A stretch of 64,000 nt of DNA from Amycolatopsis sp. WQ 127309. Lineage in GTDB: Bacteria > Actinomycetota > Actinomycetes > Mycobacteriales > Pseudonocardiaceae. The notes below the pieces were generated by a model. It had not been told where the DNA came from. It ran no database searches and saw nothing but the letters and a program-made list of their open reading frames with translations. The first letter of the stretch is position 1, and the number at the start of each line of letters is the position of its first letter. The stretch lies in NCBI RefSeq assembly GCF_023023025.1, contig NZ_CP095481.1, positions 7,081,001 to 7,145,000 of the forward strand. Reading direction: 5' to 3'. Shown here one piece after another: positions 17,052 to 26,532 of this stretch. A program made the translations under genes and the position numbers.

Positions 17052-18299
17052 ATGCGCATGATCATGGCAATCGCGGCCTTGGCCGCCGCGACGGTGACGG
17101 GTCCCTCCGCGGCCGCCGCCGCGGAAAGCGGCTACCGGCCGGTGAACACCCTCGTCTACGACCTCGGCGACCAGGCTTTCCGGCCACCGGCGTCGAGCGG
17201 CTACGACGGCGCGAACGAGCTGAACGGGATCGTCTACTACCCGGCCGATCTTGAGCGCGGAAACCACCCGCTGATCATGATCCAGCACGGTTACTGGCAG
17301 ACGTGCGCCGATCGGGTGGCGACGGAGCGGAACACGGCCGCGCAGGCCGCGTTCGACGCCGCCCAGCAAGCGGGCGACGACCAGGAGGCGGCCCGGCAGG
17401 AGAAGATCCTGACGGAGACCTCGGCGCTGATGAACCGGTGGCCCTGCGCGCCGGGGACGAAGCCACTGCCGAGCTTCGCGGGTTATGACTACCTGGGCAG
17501 GCAGCTCGCGAGCCGCGGGTTCGTGGTGGTCTCGGTGGGGGTCAACGGGATCAACTCGACCTCGCCCGGGCAGGCGCCCAGCGTCTACTACGCCCGGGCC
17601 GCGTTGATCAACGCCCAGCTCGGCCTGTGGCAGCAGCTCGCCTCGACCGGCCAGGGCCCGTTGCGTGGCCGGCTCATCGATCCCCGGACCGGCCGCCCGG
17701 CTGGCGTCGACTTCCGCGGCCACGTGGATCTCACCGACGTCGGGACGATCGGGCACTCGATGGGCGGCGGCGGGGTCATGCAGCAGGCCGCCGATATCCG
17801 GCACGGGGAATGGCCGCCCGGCGTCAGGGTGCGGGCCGTCTTCGCCTTGGCTCCGACCGACAACTGGAACGGGGAGGCGGTCACGCAGGTGCCGTTCGCG
17901 ATCATGTGGGGTACCTGCGACCAGGTCAATACCGGCGACTACTTTGCATCGAACGCGGGGCGCAACCACGCCCCGATCTACCACTACACGCTCACCGGTG
18001 GAAACCACGACAACTACAACACCGAGTGGTCGCCCGCGGGCGGGCAGGTCGGCGCCCATGACGAAGCCATCCCCGGTTCTGCGCCGGGCACCTGCCGGAC
18101 GCAGTTCCCGGGCGGGCCGCAGTCCGACCAGCGCGAGCTGACCGAGATCCGGCAGCGCGCGGTCACATCCGCCTACGTGACCGCGTTCTTCGAGCGACAC
18201 CTGAAGAACCGCACAGACTTCGACGCGGTGCTGACCGGTCGCCGGCGTCCGCCGGGCGTGCCCGACGTCGCCACCGCCGAGTTTGCCGATGGTCTCTGA
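17052..18299 (+). CDS. Secreted alpha/beta hydrolase
   Basis: A 415-residue protein with a signal peptide (short charged start, then an Ala-rich hydrophobic run, probable cleavage after AAAAA near residue 25). The mature part is an alpha/beta hydrolase: MIQHGYWQTC is the oxyanion strand, DVGTIGHSMGGGGVMQQ the nucleophile elbow with GHSMG, the acid is near TCDQVNTGD and TGGNHDNYN carries the His. Several cysteines (CADR, PCAPG, GTCDQ, GTCRT) could form disulfides, in keeping with export. A lipase, cutinase or polyesterase-like role is possible, but the substrate is not evident. It stands alone, 230 bp from the LysR gene. Confidence 0.85.
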   Translation: MRMIMAIAALAAATVTGPSAAAAAESGYRPVNTLVYDLGDQAFRPPASSGYDGANELNGIVYYPADLERGNHPLIMIQHGYWQTCADRVATERNTAAQAAFDAAQQAGDDQEAARQEKILTETSALMNRWPCAPGTKPLPSFAGYDYLGRQLASRGFVVVSVGVNGINSTSPGQAPSVYYARAALINAQLGLWQQLASTGQGPLRGRLIDPRTGRPAGVDFRGHVDLTDVGTIGHSMGGGGVMQQAADIRHGEWPPGVRVRAVFALAPTDNWNGEAVTQVPFAIMWGTCDQVNTGDYFASNAGRNHAPIYHYTLTGGNHDNYNTEWSPAGGQVGAHDEAIPGSAPGTCRTQFPGGPQSDQRELTEIRQRAVTSAYVTAFFERHLKNRTDFDAVLTGRRRPPGVPDVATAEFADGL

Positions 18300-18656
18300 C
18301 GCGGGCCGGGTCGCCGACTTCACCGGGGGTGCGCAAGAGCGCCTTCTCGACAGCACCTGATGACGCCGATCGACCGTTGCATCGGCGGCGTGCTCGGCAC
18401 CGAATCGGATCGGCTTGTCCCGGTCGTTGGCAGCGGCGTCCATCGGGGTGGCGACCATCCCGCAGGCGGCGATCGCGATGCGCACGTATCACATCCGAGC
18501 GTTCCTGCTACGCGGACGCGGCTCATCCGGTGAACGCATACAGGACGACCCGTGCACGGCTGGAGGAGACGATCATGGTTGTAGATGGGTGACGCCCTAT
18601 GCCGTTGTCGCGAGGTTTTGCTGGTTCCGGGCTTTCCGTTGCGACCGTGATCTGAG
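18300..18656. other. Intergenic stretch without a supported gene
   Basis: Between the 3' ends of the secreted hydrolase and the JAMM-E1 gene. Short open frames on both strands lack ribosome sites and recognisable motifs. It marks the left edge of the accessory region and may hold worn gene remnants; none can be named. Confidence 0.4.
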
Positions 18657-20060
18657 TTAGTCAGATGTTCCGCCGCTCCGTGTTGCACTGTCCGCCCGCT
18701 GAACGGCCGCCACTTCGAGTACGTCGCCACGGGCGAGAAGGCCGTGTTCGGAGCAGGTGAAGCAAGTCGGGTCTCGCCGCGACTGCTGGCGCACTTGGTT
18801 GCCGCTGCGGGGAAAGTGGAGGAATGAGTGCTCGCCACCGTCGTTGTGAAGGTTGGTGACCGCGAACATGAAGTGGTTGACGGCGGCGCTGGCGGCGATG
18901 CCGTTGAGCGCGATGACGCTGGGTGCGGGAATGTCCTCGACGTAGCGGGCGTGCTCACGAACGTGGTCCGGCAGCATGTCCAACGCGAGCTCGGTCGGGT
19001 TGATCAGGCTGTTGCACCACATGCAGCCACTGGCGGGGATCAGCTGGCGGATCGCGACGTGGATGCGGCCGATCGCGCCGGCATCGTCGACGGGGACCTT
19101 CACCCCGGCTTGGGTGGCCGGGATCAGGTACTGATGGACGGCCCGGTCGACCCAGTGCCGAGCGGCGCTCGTGTCGGCGGCGAGGAAGATCCAGTCGCAT
19201 GTCGCGAGGGCTCGGCGGGCGTCGGGGTGCTGCACCTCCTCGTTGATGACGGTGAGTCCGATGCCGGGATTGGCGCGGCGGGCGTTGCGGACGGCGAGCT
19301 CGGTCTTGCGCCTGTCGACGTCATCGGAGCGCGCGGCGACGAGTCGCGGCAGGTTGGTCTCGTCGACGGTGTCGGCGTCGATGAGGACGAGGTGGCCGAC
19401 ACCGAGCCTGGCGAGGAGCTCGGTGACGATTGAGCCGACTCCGCCGAGACCGACGACGGCGACCCGCATCCGCGCGAACGCCTGTTGACCTCGGTCGCCG
19501 AACAAGCGGGCCTGTCGGTCGTGTCGGGCGTCGCTGGTCGAGACCGGGGTCGGCGCGGGGGTGAGGCGGATGAGGTTCCCGCCGGGGATGACGACCTCGG
19601 CGAGCGTGTCGCGGGTGCCGTCGGGAAGCCACAGGTCTCCTGCTGCGGCGCCAGGGGTGAAGACGAGGCCGCCGACGAGCTGCTTGGTGATCTTGCTCAG
19701 GGCGGGATAGCCGCGCTCGTGGCTCGCGAGGTCGATGGGGGAGAAGCTGACCGACGTGGTGCCGAAGTGGTTGTGGACCGCGAGGTAGGCGAGCTGCTCG
19801 CCACGGGCGCGCAAGGCGGAGTCGCGCACGAACTCGGGTCGGAGGGCGCGGTAGCCGGTGGTGCCGGCGACGTAGTCGATGCCGTCTTCGGCGAGTAGGA
19901 GCTCGCGGGCGAGCAATCGCTGCCCGCGGGGGCCGTCGGCATGTCCGGCGAGGATGACGGCGCCGTGCTCGTCGCCGTCGTCGCGGAACAGGTGCTGGGT
20001 GAGGTCGGCCCAGAGCCGGGGTGGAGCGGTGAGGCTCCAGGCCGGCGCGGGCGGATTCAC
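18657..20060 (-). CDS. JAMM (JAB) isopeptidase - E1-like ThiF adenylyltransferase fusion
   Basis: A 467-residue fusion. Residues 1 to about 165 form a JAB/MPN+ domain with the metal-site pattern Glu 31 (EHGAVILAG), His 96 and His 98 (VHNHF) and S-x-x-D at 107-110, normally a Zn-dependent deubiquitinase. Residues from about 195 form a ThiF/MoeB/E1 domain: GLGGVGS (204-210), IDAD (Asp 228, Asp 230), NLPR (236-239), and two CxxC pairs (346/349, 433/436) likely holding zinc. No cysteine lies between 349 and 433, where the E1 thioester cysteine is usually found. The GTG at 20060 overlaps the stop of the E2-like gene by four bases. Last gene of a coupled three-gene operon. Confidence 0.85.
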   Translation of the reverse strand: MNPPAPAWSLTAPPRLWADLTQHLFRDDGDEHGAVILAGHADGPRGQRLLARELLLAEDGIDYVAGTTGYRALRPEFVRDSALRARGEQLAYLAVHNHFGTTSVSFSPIDLASHERGYPALSKITKQLVGGLVFTPGAAAGDLWLPDGTRDTLAEVVIPGGNLIRLTPAPTPVSTSDARHDRQARLFGDRGQQAFARMRVAVVGLGGVGSIVTELLARLGVGHLVLIDADTVDETNLPRLVAARSDDVDRRKTELAVRNARRANPGIGLTVINEEVQHPDARRALATCDWIFLAADTSAARHWVDRAVHQYLIPATQAGVKVPVDDAGAIGRIHVAIRQLIPASGCMWCNSLINPTELALDMLPDHVREHARYVEDIPAPSVIALNGIAASAAVNHFMFAVTNLHNDGGEHSFLHFPRSGNQVRQQSRRDPTCFTCSEHGLLARGDVLEVAAVQRADSATRSGGTSD

Positions 20061-20443
20061 GCCTTGGTGAACCACGAGATCACCTTCTCGGCCTTGAGCG
20101 CGGCGTTGTCGAGGCGCGGCCTCACGGTGGCGGAGCGGCGCGAGAGCTGCAGGGCGGCCCGGCCGTTCCAGTCGACCGGCTGGACGGCTTGGCCGTGGGC
20201 CTGCCCGTCTGTGCGGCTGACCCGCGCGATGTAGTGCGGATAGACGTCGGCTTGGGGGTAGGCCGAGCTGACGTGGAAGCCGAGCCAGCTGGTGCGGGGC
20301 GTGTAGTGGTCGCCGAGGTCGACGTCGTCGACGACGAGGGTGGCGCCGCCGGCGCCGTCCGGGACGACTTCGACCGGTTTCCCGGCGAAGTGCGCCCGGA
20401 CGGCGGCGACGGCTGCCTCGACCTCGGTGGTCAAGGCGGTCAC
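20057..20443 (-). CDS. E2/UBC-like protein of a bacterial ubiquitin-like operon
   Basis: A 128-residue protein between the ubiquitin-like gene and the JAMM-E1 fusion, the usual place of a prokaryotic E2-family member. The sequence shows an N-terminal helix, strands (EVVPDG, ATLVVDDV), YTPRTSWLGFHVSSAYPQADVYPHY and WNGRAALQLSRRS, compatible with a UBC-like fold of the short prokaryotic E2 families. The assignment rests on context plus this general pattern. It has no cysteine anywhere, so a thioester-forming E2 mechanism is impossible as written. Its GTG start overlaps the ubiquitin-like stop by four bases (GTGA), and its own stop overlaps the next start in the same way. Confidence 0.6.
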   Translation of the reverse strand: MTALTTEVEAAVAAVRAHFAGKPVEVVPDGAGGATLVVDDVDLGDHYTPRTSWLGFHVSSAYPQADVYPHYIARVSRTDGQAHGQAVQPVDWNGRAALQLSRRSATVRPRLDNAALKAEKVISWFTKA

Positions 20444-20718
20444 GAGTTGTCGTCCGCGGCGACGGCGACGAACTCGTCGTGCTCGTGGACCGTGATCACC
20501 TCGTCGTCGTCGACGACGTGGAAGCGGTGACCGCGCTTGACCGACAGCTGGAAGCCGACCTGCAGGTCAGCGCCCTGCTCGACGGCCACGGCCTTGATCT
20601 GCGCACCGCTGAGCCGGTGCTCGGAGAGGACCACCCGGTCGTCGTTGACCGTGACGGAGATCCGAACCGGAGGCTGGTCGTGGTGGCCGGGAGCATGGCG
20701 CTCGCTGGTGGTGGACAT
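20440..20718 (-). CDS. Ubiquitin-like beta-grasp protein (multiubiquitin family, single domain)
   Basis: A 92-residue protein. After a disordered His/Pro-rich start (about 20 residues) comes one beta-grasp domain: VRISVTVNDDRVVLSEHRLSG, then AQIKAVAVEQGADL (helix), HRFHVVDDDEVITVHEHDEFVAV. This matches the bacterial multiubiquitin pattern, which usually has tandem copies. The C-terminus ends in acidic residues and Asn-Ser; there is no Gly-Gly tail to be adenylated. AAGGAG selects ATG 20718. First gene of the operon, transcribed leftward from the operator region at 20786-20843. Confidence 0.72.
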   Translation of the reverse strand: MSTTSERHAPGHHDQPPVRISVTVNDDRVVLSEHRLSGAQIKAVAVEQGADLQVGFQLSVKRGHRFHVVDDDEVITVHEHDEFVAVAADDNS

Positions 20719-20785
20719 GACGTTCTCCTTGCGCTGGGGCCTGGCGCACACCTTCGGGGGTTAGGTGTGCCTACATTCACTCGAT

Positions 20786-20843
20786 GCTCGACATGTCGAA
20801 CACTTGTGATCAACGGTAGCATTGGTGCTCGACTTGTCAAACA
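20786..20843. promoter_or_regulatory. Two copies of GCTCGAC-W-TGTC-R-AACA in the divergent promoter
   Basis: Copies at 20786-20802 and 20827-20843 match at 15 of 17 positions and begin 41 bp apart. The first contains the perfect palindrome TCGACATGTCGA (20788-20799). They lie between the ubiquitin-like operon and the XRE gene and are likely XRE operators controlling both sides. Confidence 0.7.
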
Positions 20844-20885
20844 ATGAGCGACAGACGAAGACGATCAGCAGGAACAGGAGCCCGC

Positions 20886-21269
20886 GTGGCCAATGCGAGC
20901 ATCGACGTGATCGCTCTACACGGGGCGCTGGACGCGGCCCGGGAGGCCAGGGAGCTGTCGTGGCGCCAGCTGGCCAAGCTGCTCGACGTCAGCCCGTCGA
21001 CGATGTCGAGGTTGGCGAACGGGAAAAACCCGGACGTCGACGCGTTCGCCGCGATGGTGCGGTGGCTCGATGTCCCGGCCGAGAAGTTCATGATCGACGA
21101 CGTGGAGCTGCAACGGCGAACCGCGGAGCCGCCTGACTTGGTGGCCGAGCTCGCGCCCCTGCTGCGGGCCCGCCCGGATCTGCAGCCGCAGGACGTCGAG
21201 CACTTGGAGCAGCTGATCGGCTCGGCGGTGCGCCGCTTCAACGCCGACCGGCAGGCGCAGGCGGACTGA
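20886..21269 (+). CDS. XRE-family HTH regulator
   Basis: About 127 residues. The HTH is ELSWRQLAKLLDVSPSTMSRLANGKNPDVDAF (near residues 20-50), followed by a dimerising helix and a C-terminal acidic/Leu-rich tail (ELAPLLRARPDLQPQDVEHLEQLIG). AGGAG five bases upstream selects GTG 20886, though an in-frame ATG at 20844 right after the second operator copy could serve as a leaderless start. Three bases separate it from the ImmA/IrrE gene. Together they form the usual repressor plus peptidase pair, divergent from the ubiquitin-like operon. Confidence 0.88.
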   Translation: MANASIDVIALHGALDAAREARELSWRQLAKLLDVSPSTMSRLANGKNPDVDAFAAMVRWLDVPAEKFMIDDVELQRRTAEPPDLVAELAPLLRARPDLQPQDVEHLEQLIGSAVRRFNADRQAQAD

Positions 21270-21272
21270 GCC

Positions 21273-21848
21273 ATGGGAACGCGGTGGACTCAGGCAGAGA
21301 TGCGGAAGGTCGCCGCGGAAGAGCGAGCGGGTCTCGGGCTGTCCCGGCTCGCGCCCCTGGATCCGTACCTGCTCGCCGAGGAGCACGGCATCCGGGTCTA
21401 CCCGATCGACGAGCTCGGGGATTGTGCCCAGGCCAACGCCGCGATCCGGTACTACACGTCCGTGCGCTCGAAGATCTGGTCGGCCGCCATCATTCCCGTC
21501 GGAAACAGCCGGATCATCATCGAGAACACGGCGCACTCCGAGGCGCGTCGATGTGCCAGCCTGGCTCACGAGCTGGCGCACCATCTGCTCGAGCACGAGT
21601 TCGCCGAGCTGCTGTTGGGGGAAGACGGTTGCCGGCACTTCGATCCCGCGAAGGAGAAGGAAGCCAAGTACCTCTCGGGGCAGTTGCTGATCCCCGACGA
21701 GGCCGCGAAGCGTGCGGCGTTCGACAACAAGACCAACGCCCAGGTCGCCGAAACCTACGGCGTAAGCGAGCAGTTCGCTCAGATGCGGATGTCCGGTGTG
21801 CGCGTGATGGCGCAGCACGCCCTCGCGAAACAGGCCCGCTTTCGCTAG
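21273..21848 (+). CDS. ImmA/IrrE-family metallopeptidase
   Basis: A 191-residue zinc peptidase with the active-site motif HELAH at residues 99-103 (AHELAHHLLEHEF) and a following Glu. The N-terminal part (LGLSRLAPLDPYLLAEEHGIRVYPIDEL) and the C-terminal NAQVAETYGVSEQFAQMRM are typical of the family. ImmA/IrrE proteins cleave a cognate XRE repressor to induce mobile or defence genes; the cognate repressor here should be the XRE protein just upstream. The expected result of cleavage is derepression of the divergent ubiquitin-like operon (inference). Confidence 0.9.
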   Translation: MGTRWTQAEMRKVAAEERAGLGLSRLAPLDPYLLAEEHGIRVYPIDELGDCAQANAAIRYYTSVRSKIWSAAIIPVGNSRIIIENTAHSEARRCASLAHELAHHLLEHEFAELLLGEDGCRHFDPAKEKEAKYLSGQLLIPDEAAKRAAFDNKTNAQVAETYGVSEQFAQMRMSGVRVMAQHALAKQARFR

Positions 21849-22374
21849 CAAGCCGCGCTCCGACGACTTCCGGCGGCAGATGAAGGACACCGGCGCGCTG
21901 TCCAGGTGCAGCTCACCGCCTACGGCCCGACCCTGCTCGAGCGGACCGCCGTGCGCTCGGCCACCGCGGTCCGTCACCCCGGGCACGGCGACCAGAAACA
22001 ACGTCGGGAGGTTCTCCGCCGCGCTGATCGCCGGCGCCTACGAGCCGCTGGACGTGCCCGGCGAGGTCTTGACCATCGACGCGACCGTCCGGCTGCGGTG
22101 TCCCTCGACGACCTCGCGGCGCAGCTGGCCGCGTTGTTCACCGCACGACGCACCCGCCCACCGCGCCGCGGACCTGAGCAATGTGTCAGGCTCTGCGGCC
22201 TCGCCACGAGCGTGCGTCCGTCTGCTGCTCGACCTCGATCGTGTCGAACTTCGCCGCCTGTGAACGGTTAAGGCAGAGAGGGTGTGGCCAGGTCAGGAGT
22301 GGGCTCATGGGTGCTCGGCGAAGGCGGTAGCTTGGACCTGGGTATCACACTGGGGGATCGGCTGGAGGCGGAGA
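21849..22374 (+). pseudogene. Decayed coding remnant, not identified
   Basis: Coding-like segments switch frame: VQLTAYGPTLLERTAVRSA in one frame, NNVGRFSAALIAGAYEPL with DVPGEVLTIDATVRL in the next, then VSLDDLAAQLAALFTA. Each looks like protein with actinomycete codon use, but no single frame carries them all, so this is probably a frameshifted and truncated gene. The family was not recognised. The last 100 bp before 22375 hold no gene. Confidence 0.35.
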
Positions 22375-22752
22375 GTGCGTGACGAGGACATCGTCGCCGC
22401 GGCGCGGGAGATCCGAGACGAGTGGGTGGCGCTTCCCGTTGCCCGGCAGGTGGACGGCTTGCTGGCCCGGACTGACGCCGGCGAGCCGGTGGCCGACGAG
22501 ATTCTCCGGCTGCTGACCGCGGAGCCCGGGCTCCGGATGGCGTTGCGCCGACGGCTGCCGAAGGAGCCTGACACGACCCGGGCGACCGAGTCGGTGGGCA
22601 CGTACACACACTTGCCTGGGCGAGGTGAGCCTTCGGCCGTCCTTCGATACGGCTGTGCGGACTGCGGCTACGAGTATCCGGTGTTCGAGGTCGGCGAGCC
22701 GGTTCCCGAGCGGTGCCCGCGCGGGCACGGCCCGCTGACGGCGGCCGGGTGA
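22375..22752 (+). CDS. Small zinc-ribbon protein of the CHAT module
   Basis: About 125 residues. The N-terminal two-thirds is helical ([41 protein letters not shown]). The C-terminal third is a zinc-ribbon-like unit with [11 protein letters not shown] and a second pair in [12 protein letters not shown] 22375 follows GGAGGCGGAGA and gives the natural start. The gene is 7 bp upstream of the membrane-protein gene and probably opens the three-gene unit ending in the TPR-CHAT protein. I do not recognise a characterised family; an adaptor or sensor role is possible. Confidence 0.7.
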   Translation: MRDEDIVAAAREIRDEWVALPVARQVDGLLARTDAGEPVADEILRLLTAEPGLRMALRRRLPKEPDTTRATESVGTYTHLPGRGEPSAVLRYGCADCGYEYPVFEVGEPVPERCPRGHGPLTAAG

Positions 22753-22759
22753 AGCCGGC

Positions 22760-23644
22760 GTGCTGACCGGGATGTGGTCGGGGCTGGGCGGCAAGGTCGC
22801 CGACCGGTGGGCGAGCCTGCTGCTCTCGCCCGCCCTCGTGTTCTGGATCGGCGGGGTGCTGGCGTGGACCGGCAGCCGGGACCTCGGGAGCCGGTGGCAG
22901 GAGACGCTCGGCGGTACGACGTCCGCGACGCAGGTGCTCCTCGCCGTGGCGGCGCTGCTGCTCGTCGCGGGCTCGGCCCGGCTCGCTGACCTCGTCACCC
23001 CCGGCGTCCTACGGACGCTCGAAGGCTACTGGCCGGCGTGGGCCGGCCCGCTCCGGACACTGCTGGTGCGGCTGCGAGGGCGCCGCATCAGCCGCCGGCA
23101 GGAGCGCTGGCGGGAACTGGCCCGGCGGACCGACCTGACCGCGGGTGACCGCACACGTTATGCGGCGTTGAATGCTTGGCGCGCAAGCATTCCCGCCGAC
23201 CCCCACGACCGCATGCCGACGCGGCTGGGCAACGTACTGAAGGCGGCCGAAACCCGCTCAAGGCACCGCTACGGGCTCGACGCCGTCGTGTGCTGGCCGC
23301 GGCTGTGGCTGGTCATGCCGGACTCTGCGCGCGCCGAAGTCACCGCGGCCCGGTCGCGGCTGGACGAGGGAGCGCGGCTCTGGCTGTGGAGCCTGCTCTT
23401 CGTGGTGTGGACGCCGTTCAGCTGGTGGGCTCTCGTGCCCGCGCTGCTGGGGATGGTCGCCGGCAACCGCGTCACGCTCGCCGCCGCGTCGACGTACGGG
23501 CAGCTGGTCCAGAGCTGCTACGACCTCTACCGCACCGACCTCTACACGGCGCTGGGCGTCAAGCCCGCCGAGGGGCGTGAGTTCGGGGAGCGGGTGACCG
23601 CCCACCTCGAGCGCGGCGCTCCGTTGCCGGCGGACCCGGAATGA
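22760..23644 (+). CDS. Membrane protein of the CHAT module
   Basis: A 294-residue protein with two N-terminal membrane segments ([19 protein letters not shown], about 20-38; [17 protein letters not shown], about 60-77). A cytosolic Arg-rich region (about 100-200) and a hydrophobic hairpin near 207-243 ([28 protein letters not shown]) follow. A short C-terminal tail remains. The stop overlaps the CHAT start by ATGA, so translation is coupled. No enzyme motif is visible. A membrane anchor or pore partner for the CHAT protein is the most natural reading of the context, unproven. Confidence 0.75.
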   Translation: MLTGMWSGLGGKVADRWASLLLSPALVFWIGGVLAWTGSRDLGSRWQETLGGTTSATQVLLAVAALLLVAGSARLADLVTPGVLRTLEGYWPAWAGPLRTLLVRLRGRRISRRQERWRELARRTDLTAGDRTRYAALNAWRASIPADPHDRMPTRLGNVLKAAETRSRHRYGLDAVVCWPRLWLVMPDSARAEVTAARSRLDEGARLWLWSLLFVVWTPFSWWALVPALLGMVAGNRVTLAAASTYGQLVQSCYDLYRTDLYTALGVKPAEGREFGERVTAHLERGAPLPADPE

Positions 23645-26532
23645 GCGCGGCGGAAAGGCTGGGCTGGCGCCCGATCCCGGACGTCCCCCGCCGGTTCCGG
23701 CGGTTGCTGGACAAGGCCGACGACGCACTGGGCCACCACCTCGACGACGGTGAGTCCGCCGGCCTGACCGTGCTCGTCGAGATTCTGGACCGGCTCGTCG
23801 CCGACCGGCGGTTCGCGTCCGGCAGCCCGGCTTTCCAGCAGGCGGTGCTCAACCGGGCGTCGATCGCCCACAACTGGCGCGGGATCAATACCGGGAAGAT
23901 CGCCGACATCGAGACCTCGGTCGACCTGCTCACCGAGGGACTTCGGCTCGCGCCGGACGGCAGTCCGGAGCAGGCCCGGATGGAGTGCAACCTCGGCAGC
24001 TCCTTCATTCACCTTTACAGGGAATACGGCGATGCGGAGTTCCTCGTCCGCGCCACCGGGCACCTGCGGCGGAGTATGGCCGCGGCGGGCGACGATGCCA
24101 CGCTCCTCGCGCTGGGCCGTTCTCACCTGGGCTCCGTGCTGCAGGCCCAGTTCATCGCGAGTGGCGAGGCAGCCCTCCTGACTGAGGCTGTCCACCTCGC
24201 CGAGCTGTGCATGTCGGAAGCCCCCGCCCGGTTCGACTACCGGTACAGCCTGGCGAAGCTGCTGTTCACCCGGTACACCGTCCACGGTGCGCTCGACGAC
24301 CTCGACCGGGCCATCACCCTGCTGCGTGAAGCGACGGGCAAGCCCGGTCCTGACGGGGTCGCCCGGAACAGCACGGACCACGGCGCGTCGCTGGGCATGT
24401 ACTTGCGCGACCGGTATCTCCGGACCCGGTCCCCGGCTGATCTGGCAGAGGCGATCCAGCTGCTCCAGGATGACGTGGACCTGGGCGAAGACGGTGAGCC
24501 GACGGCTGTGGACAGTCTGGGCAGCGCGTTGTTGACCCGCTATCACGACTTCGGCGACGAGAGCGACGTGCACGCCGCGATCGACCTGCACCGGCTGGAT
24601 CTGGCGCGCAGTTCCCCGGGTAACTGGCAGCTGGCCGCCACGCACAACAACCTCGCCAACGCATTGGAAACACTGAGCCGGATCACGGGTGACCCCGAGA
24701 CCGGTGCGGAAGCAGTCGAGCACTACCGCTCCTCCTTGCGTCTCACGTCCGGCACCGCGCCGAACCGCACATCTCGGTCGTACAACCTCGGGCGCCTCCT
24801 GCAAGCCCAAAGCGACCGGTCCGGCGACACGGCGACGGCCGCGGAGGCCGTGGGGTTCTACCGGGATGCCCTGCGCCACGGGCTGGAGAGCTCCCTGGAG
24901 TGGGCGCTGTCCGCGGGCCGCGCCTGGGGTGACTGGGCCACCCGGCGGGAAAGGTGGGACGAGGCGTGCACGGCCTACGAGAGCGCGTTGGAGGCGACCC
25001 GCCGGCTGTTCCGCACGCAGGTGCTGCGCGAAGACCGCGAGACGTGGCTGGCGGAGTCCCAAGGACTTCCCGCCGCCGCGGCCTACGCGATGTTTCGCGC
25101 CGGCCGGCTCGAAGACGCCGTCCTGGCCCTGGAATCGGGCCGCAGCCTGCTGCTGTCCGAGGTCCTGGAGCGTGAACGGATCGAGCTGGACGGGCTGGCC
25201 GGCACCGAGCACGCCGATCTGGTCCGGCGCTACCGGGTGGCGACCACGGCGCTGGACGGCGCGCTGTGGCAGGGCGCCGAGTCGCGCGTCCTGCGTGCGC
25301 ACCGCGAAGCGATCGACGAGGTGATCGACGGGATCCGCGGAGTTCCCGGCTACGAACGTTTCCTTCGCGCGCCCACCATCTCCGACGTCCGCGACGTGAT
25401 CACCGACGGCACGGTCGTGGTCTACGTCGCCGCCGCAGGTCCGGCCGGGGTGGCCCTCGGCGTCGGCTCCGGTGGAGACGTCCGGGCGGTCGAGCTGCCC
25501 TCGGCCACCGCCGCCGCGGTCCAGCAGCGGGCGAACGTGTTGCTCGAGTCTCGCCGCGGGATGGTTTCGAGGGGCGGTGCCTGGGAAGGAACGCTGGACG
25601 CCGTCACGCGCTGGGCGTGGCCGGCGATCATGGCGCCGGTGAGGTTGCTCGCTGGGACCGCCCAGCGGATCGTGCTGGTGCCGTCGGGAAGAGTCACGAT
25701 GCTGCCCCTGCACGCGGCGTGGACACCGGAGCGGGACGGTCGCCGGTACGCGCTCGACGACCAGGTGGTGACCTACGCGCCGACCGCCCGCAGCCTCAGT
25801 GTCACCGACCGGATCGCCGCTCGCACCCCGGCCACGCGTCTGGCCGTGATCGCCGACCCGCGGCCCAGCGCGTGGGAGCCGATCGGGTACACCCGCGCCG
25901 AAACCGCGTGGGCCCGTCACTGGTTCCCGACGTCCGATGTGCTGGCCGGCGAGCAGGCGAACTTCCCGGCCGTGCGCGCCGCCCTGACCACCGCCGACGT
26001 CCACCACTTCATCTGCCACGGAAAGGCCCACCCGGACGAGCCGCTGAAGAGCGCGCTCGTCCTGGCCGGCGACGACGAGCTAACCCTGCGCGAAATCCTC
26101 GCGCTCCGGCTCGCCGACACCGGGCCGGGCGTCCGGCTCGCCGTCCTGTCCGCCTGCGACACCGATCAGCCGGGAAGCGTGCTACCGGACGAGGTCATCA
26201 GCCTGCCCACCGGCCTCATCCAGGCGGGGGTCGCAGGTGTCGTCGCGACGCGGTGGGCTGTCCGCAGCGAGGCTGTCAGCTTGCTCCTGGCGCGGTTTTA
26301 CCAGCTGTGGCGAGCCGAAGGGCGGGAGCCCGCATCGGCATTGCAGGCCGCCCAACGCTGGCTCAGGGACACAACGAACGGTGAGAAGGCGCGTGACCTG
26401 GCCGCCGCGATCACTCCGATCGCGGATCCTGACCTGGTCGGCCTGGTCCGCGCGCTGTACCTGCGTGACCCGGACGAGCGGGCCTACCGGCACCCCGCCG
26501 ACTGGGCCGCGCTCAGTTACCACGGGTCTTAG
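23641..26532 (+). CDS. TPR-CHAT (caspase-like) protease
   Basis: A 963-residue protein. Residues about 1-480 are helical repeats of the tetratricopeptide type (for example [28 protein letters not shown], split by repeat breaks, and [15 protein letters not shown]). The C-terminal 400 residues form a CHAT domain with catalytic His 793 ([12 protein letters not shown]) and Cys 839 ([11 protein letters not shown]), and a [15 protein letters not shown] strand. CHAT proteases act in bacterial defence, as in the gasdermin and type III CRISPR-linked systems. Here the neighbours are a zinc-ribbon and a membrane protein; no gasdermin or Cas gene is near. Part of the 3' end occurs again at about 61.8 kb. 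Confidence 0.88.
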   Translation: MSAAERLGWRPIPDVPRRFRRLLDKADDALGHHLDDGESAGLTVLVEILDRLVADRRFASGSPAFQQAVLNRASIAHNWRGINTGKIADIETSVDLLTEGLRLAPDGSPEQARMECNLGSSFIHLYREYGDAEFLVRATGHLRRSMAAAGDDATLLALGRSHLGSVLQAQFIASGEAALLTEAVHLAELCMSEAPARFDYRYSLAKLLFTRYTVHGALDDLDRAITLLREATGKPGPDGVARNSTDHGASLGMYLRDRYLRTRSPADLAEAIQLLQDDVDLGEDGEPTAVDSLGSALLTRYHDFGDESDVHAAIDLHRLDLARSSPGNWQLAATHNNLANALETLSRITGDPETGAEAVEHYRSSLRLTSGTAPNRTSRSYNLGRLLQAQSDRSGDTATAAEAVGFYRDALRHGLESSLEWALSAGRAWGDWATRRERWDEACTAYESALEATRRLFRTQVLREDRETWLAESQGLPAAAAYAMFRAGRLEDAVLALESGRSLLLSEVLERERIELDGLAGTEHADLVRRYRVATTALDGALWQGAESRVLRAHREAIDEVIDGIRGVPGYERFLRAPTISDVRDVITDGTVVVYVAAAGPAGVALGVGSGGDVRAVELPSATAAAVQQRANVLLESRRGMVSRGGAWEGTLDAVTRWAWPAIMAPVRLLAGTAQRIVLVPSGRVTMLPLHAAWTPERDGRRYALDDQVVTYAPTARSLSVTDRIAARTPATRLAVIADPRPSAWEPIGYTRAETAWARHWFPTSDVLAGEQANFPAVRAALTTADVHHFICHGKAHPDEPLKSALVLAGDDELTLREILALRLADTGPGVRLAVLSACDTDQPGSVLPDEVISLPTGLIQAGVAGVVATRWAVRSEAVSLLLARFYQLWRAEGREPASALQAAQRWLRDTTNGEKARDLAAAITPIADPDLVGLVRALYLRDPDERAYRHPADWAALSYHGS

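Noticed and set aside
18657..20718. Thiamine or molybdopterin sulfur-carrier operon
   Set aside because: ThiF-like domain and a beta-grasp protein would fit, but the JAMM fusion, the E2-like gene, absent Gly-Gly and lack of thi or moa genes speak against it.
22375..26532. Type III CRISPR-associated CHAT (Craspase-like) locus
   Set aside because: No Cas gene and no repeat-spacer array are present in the window.
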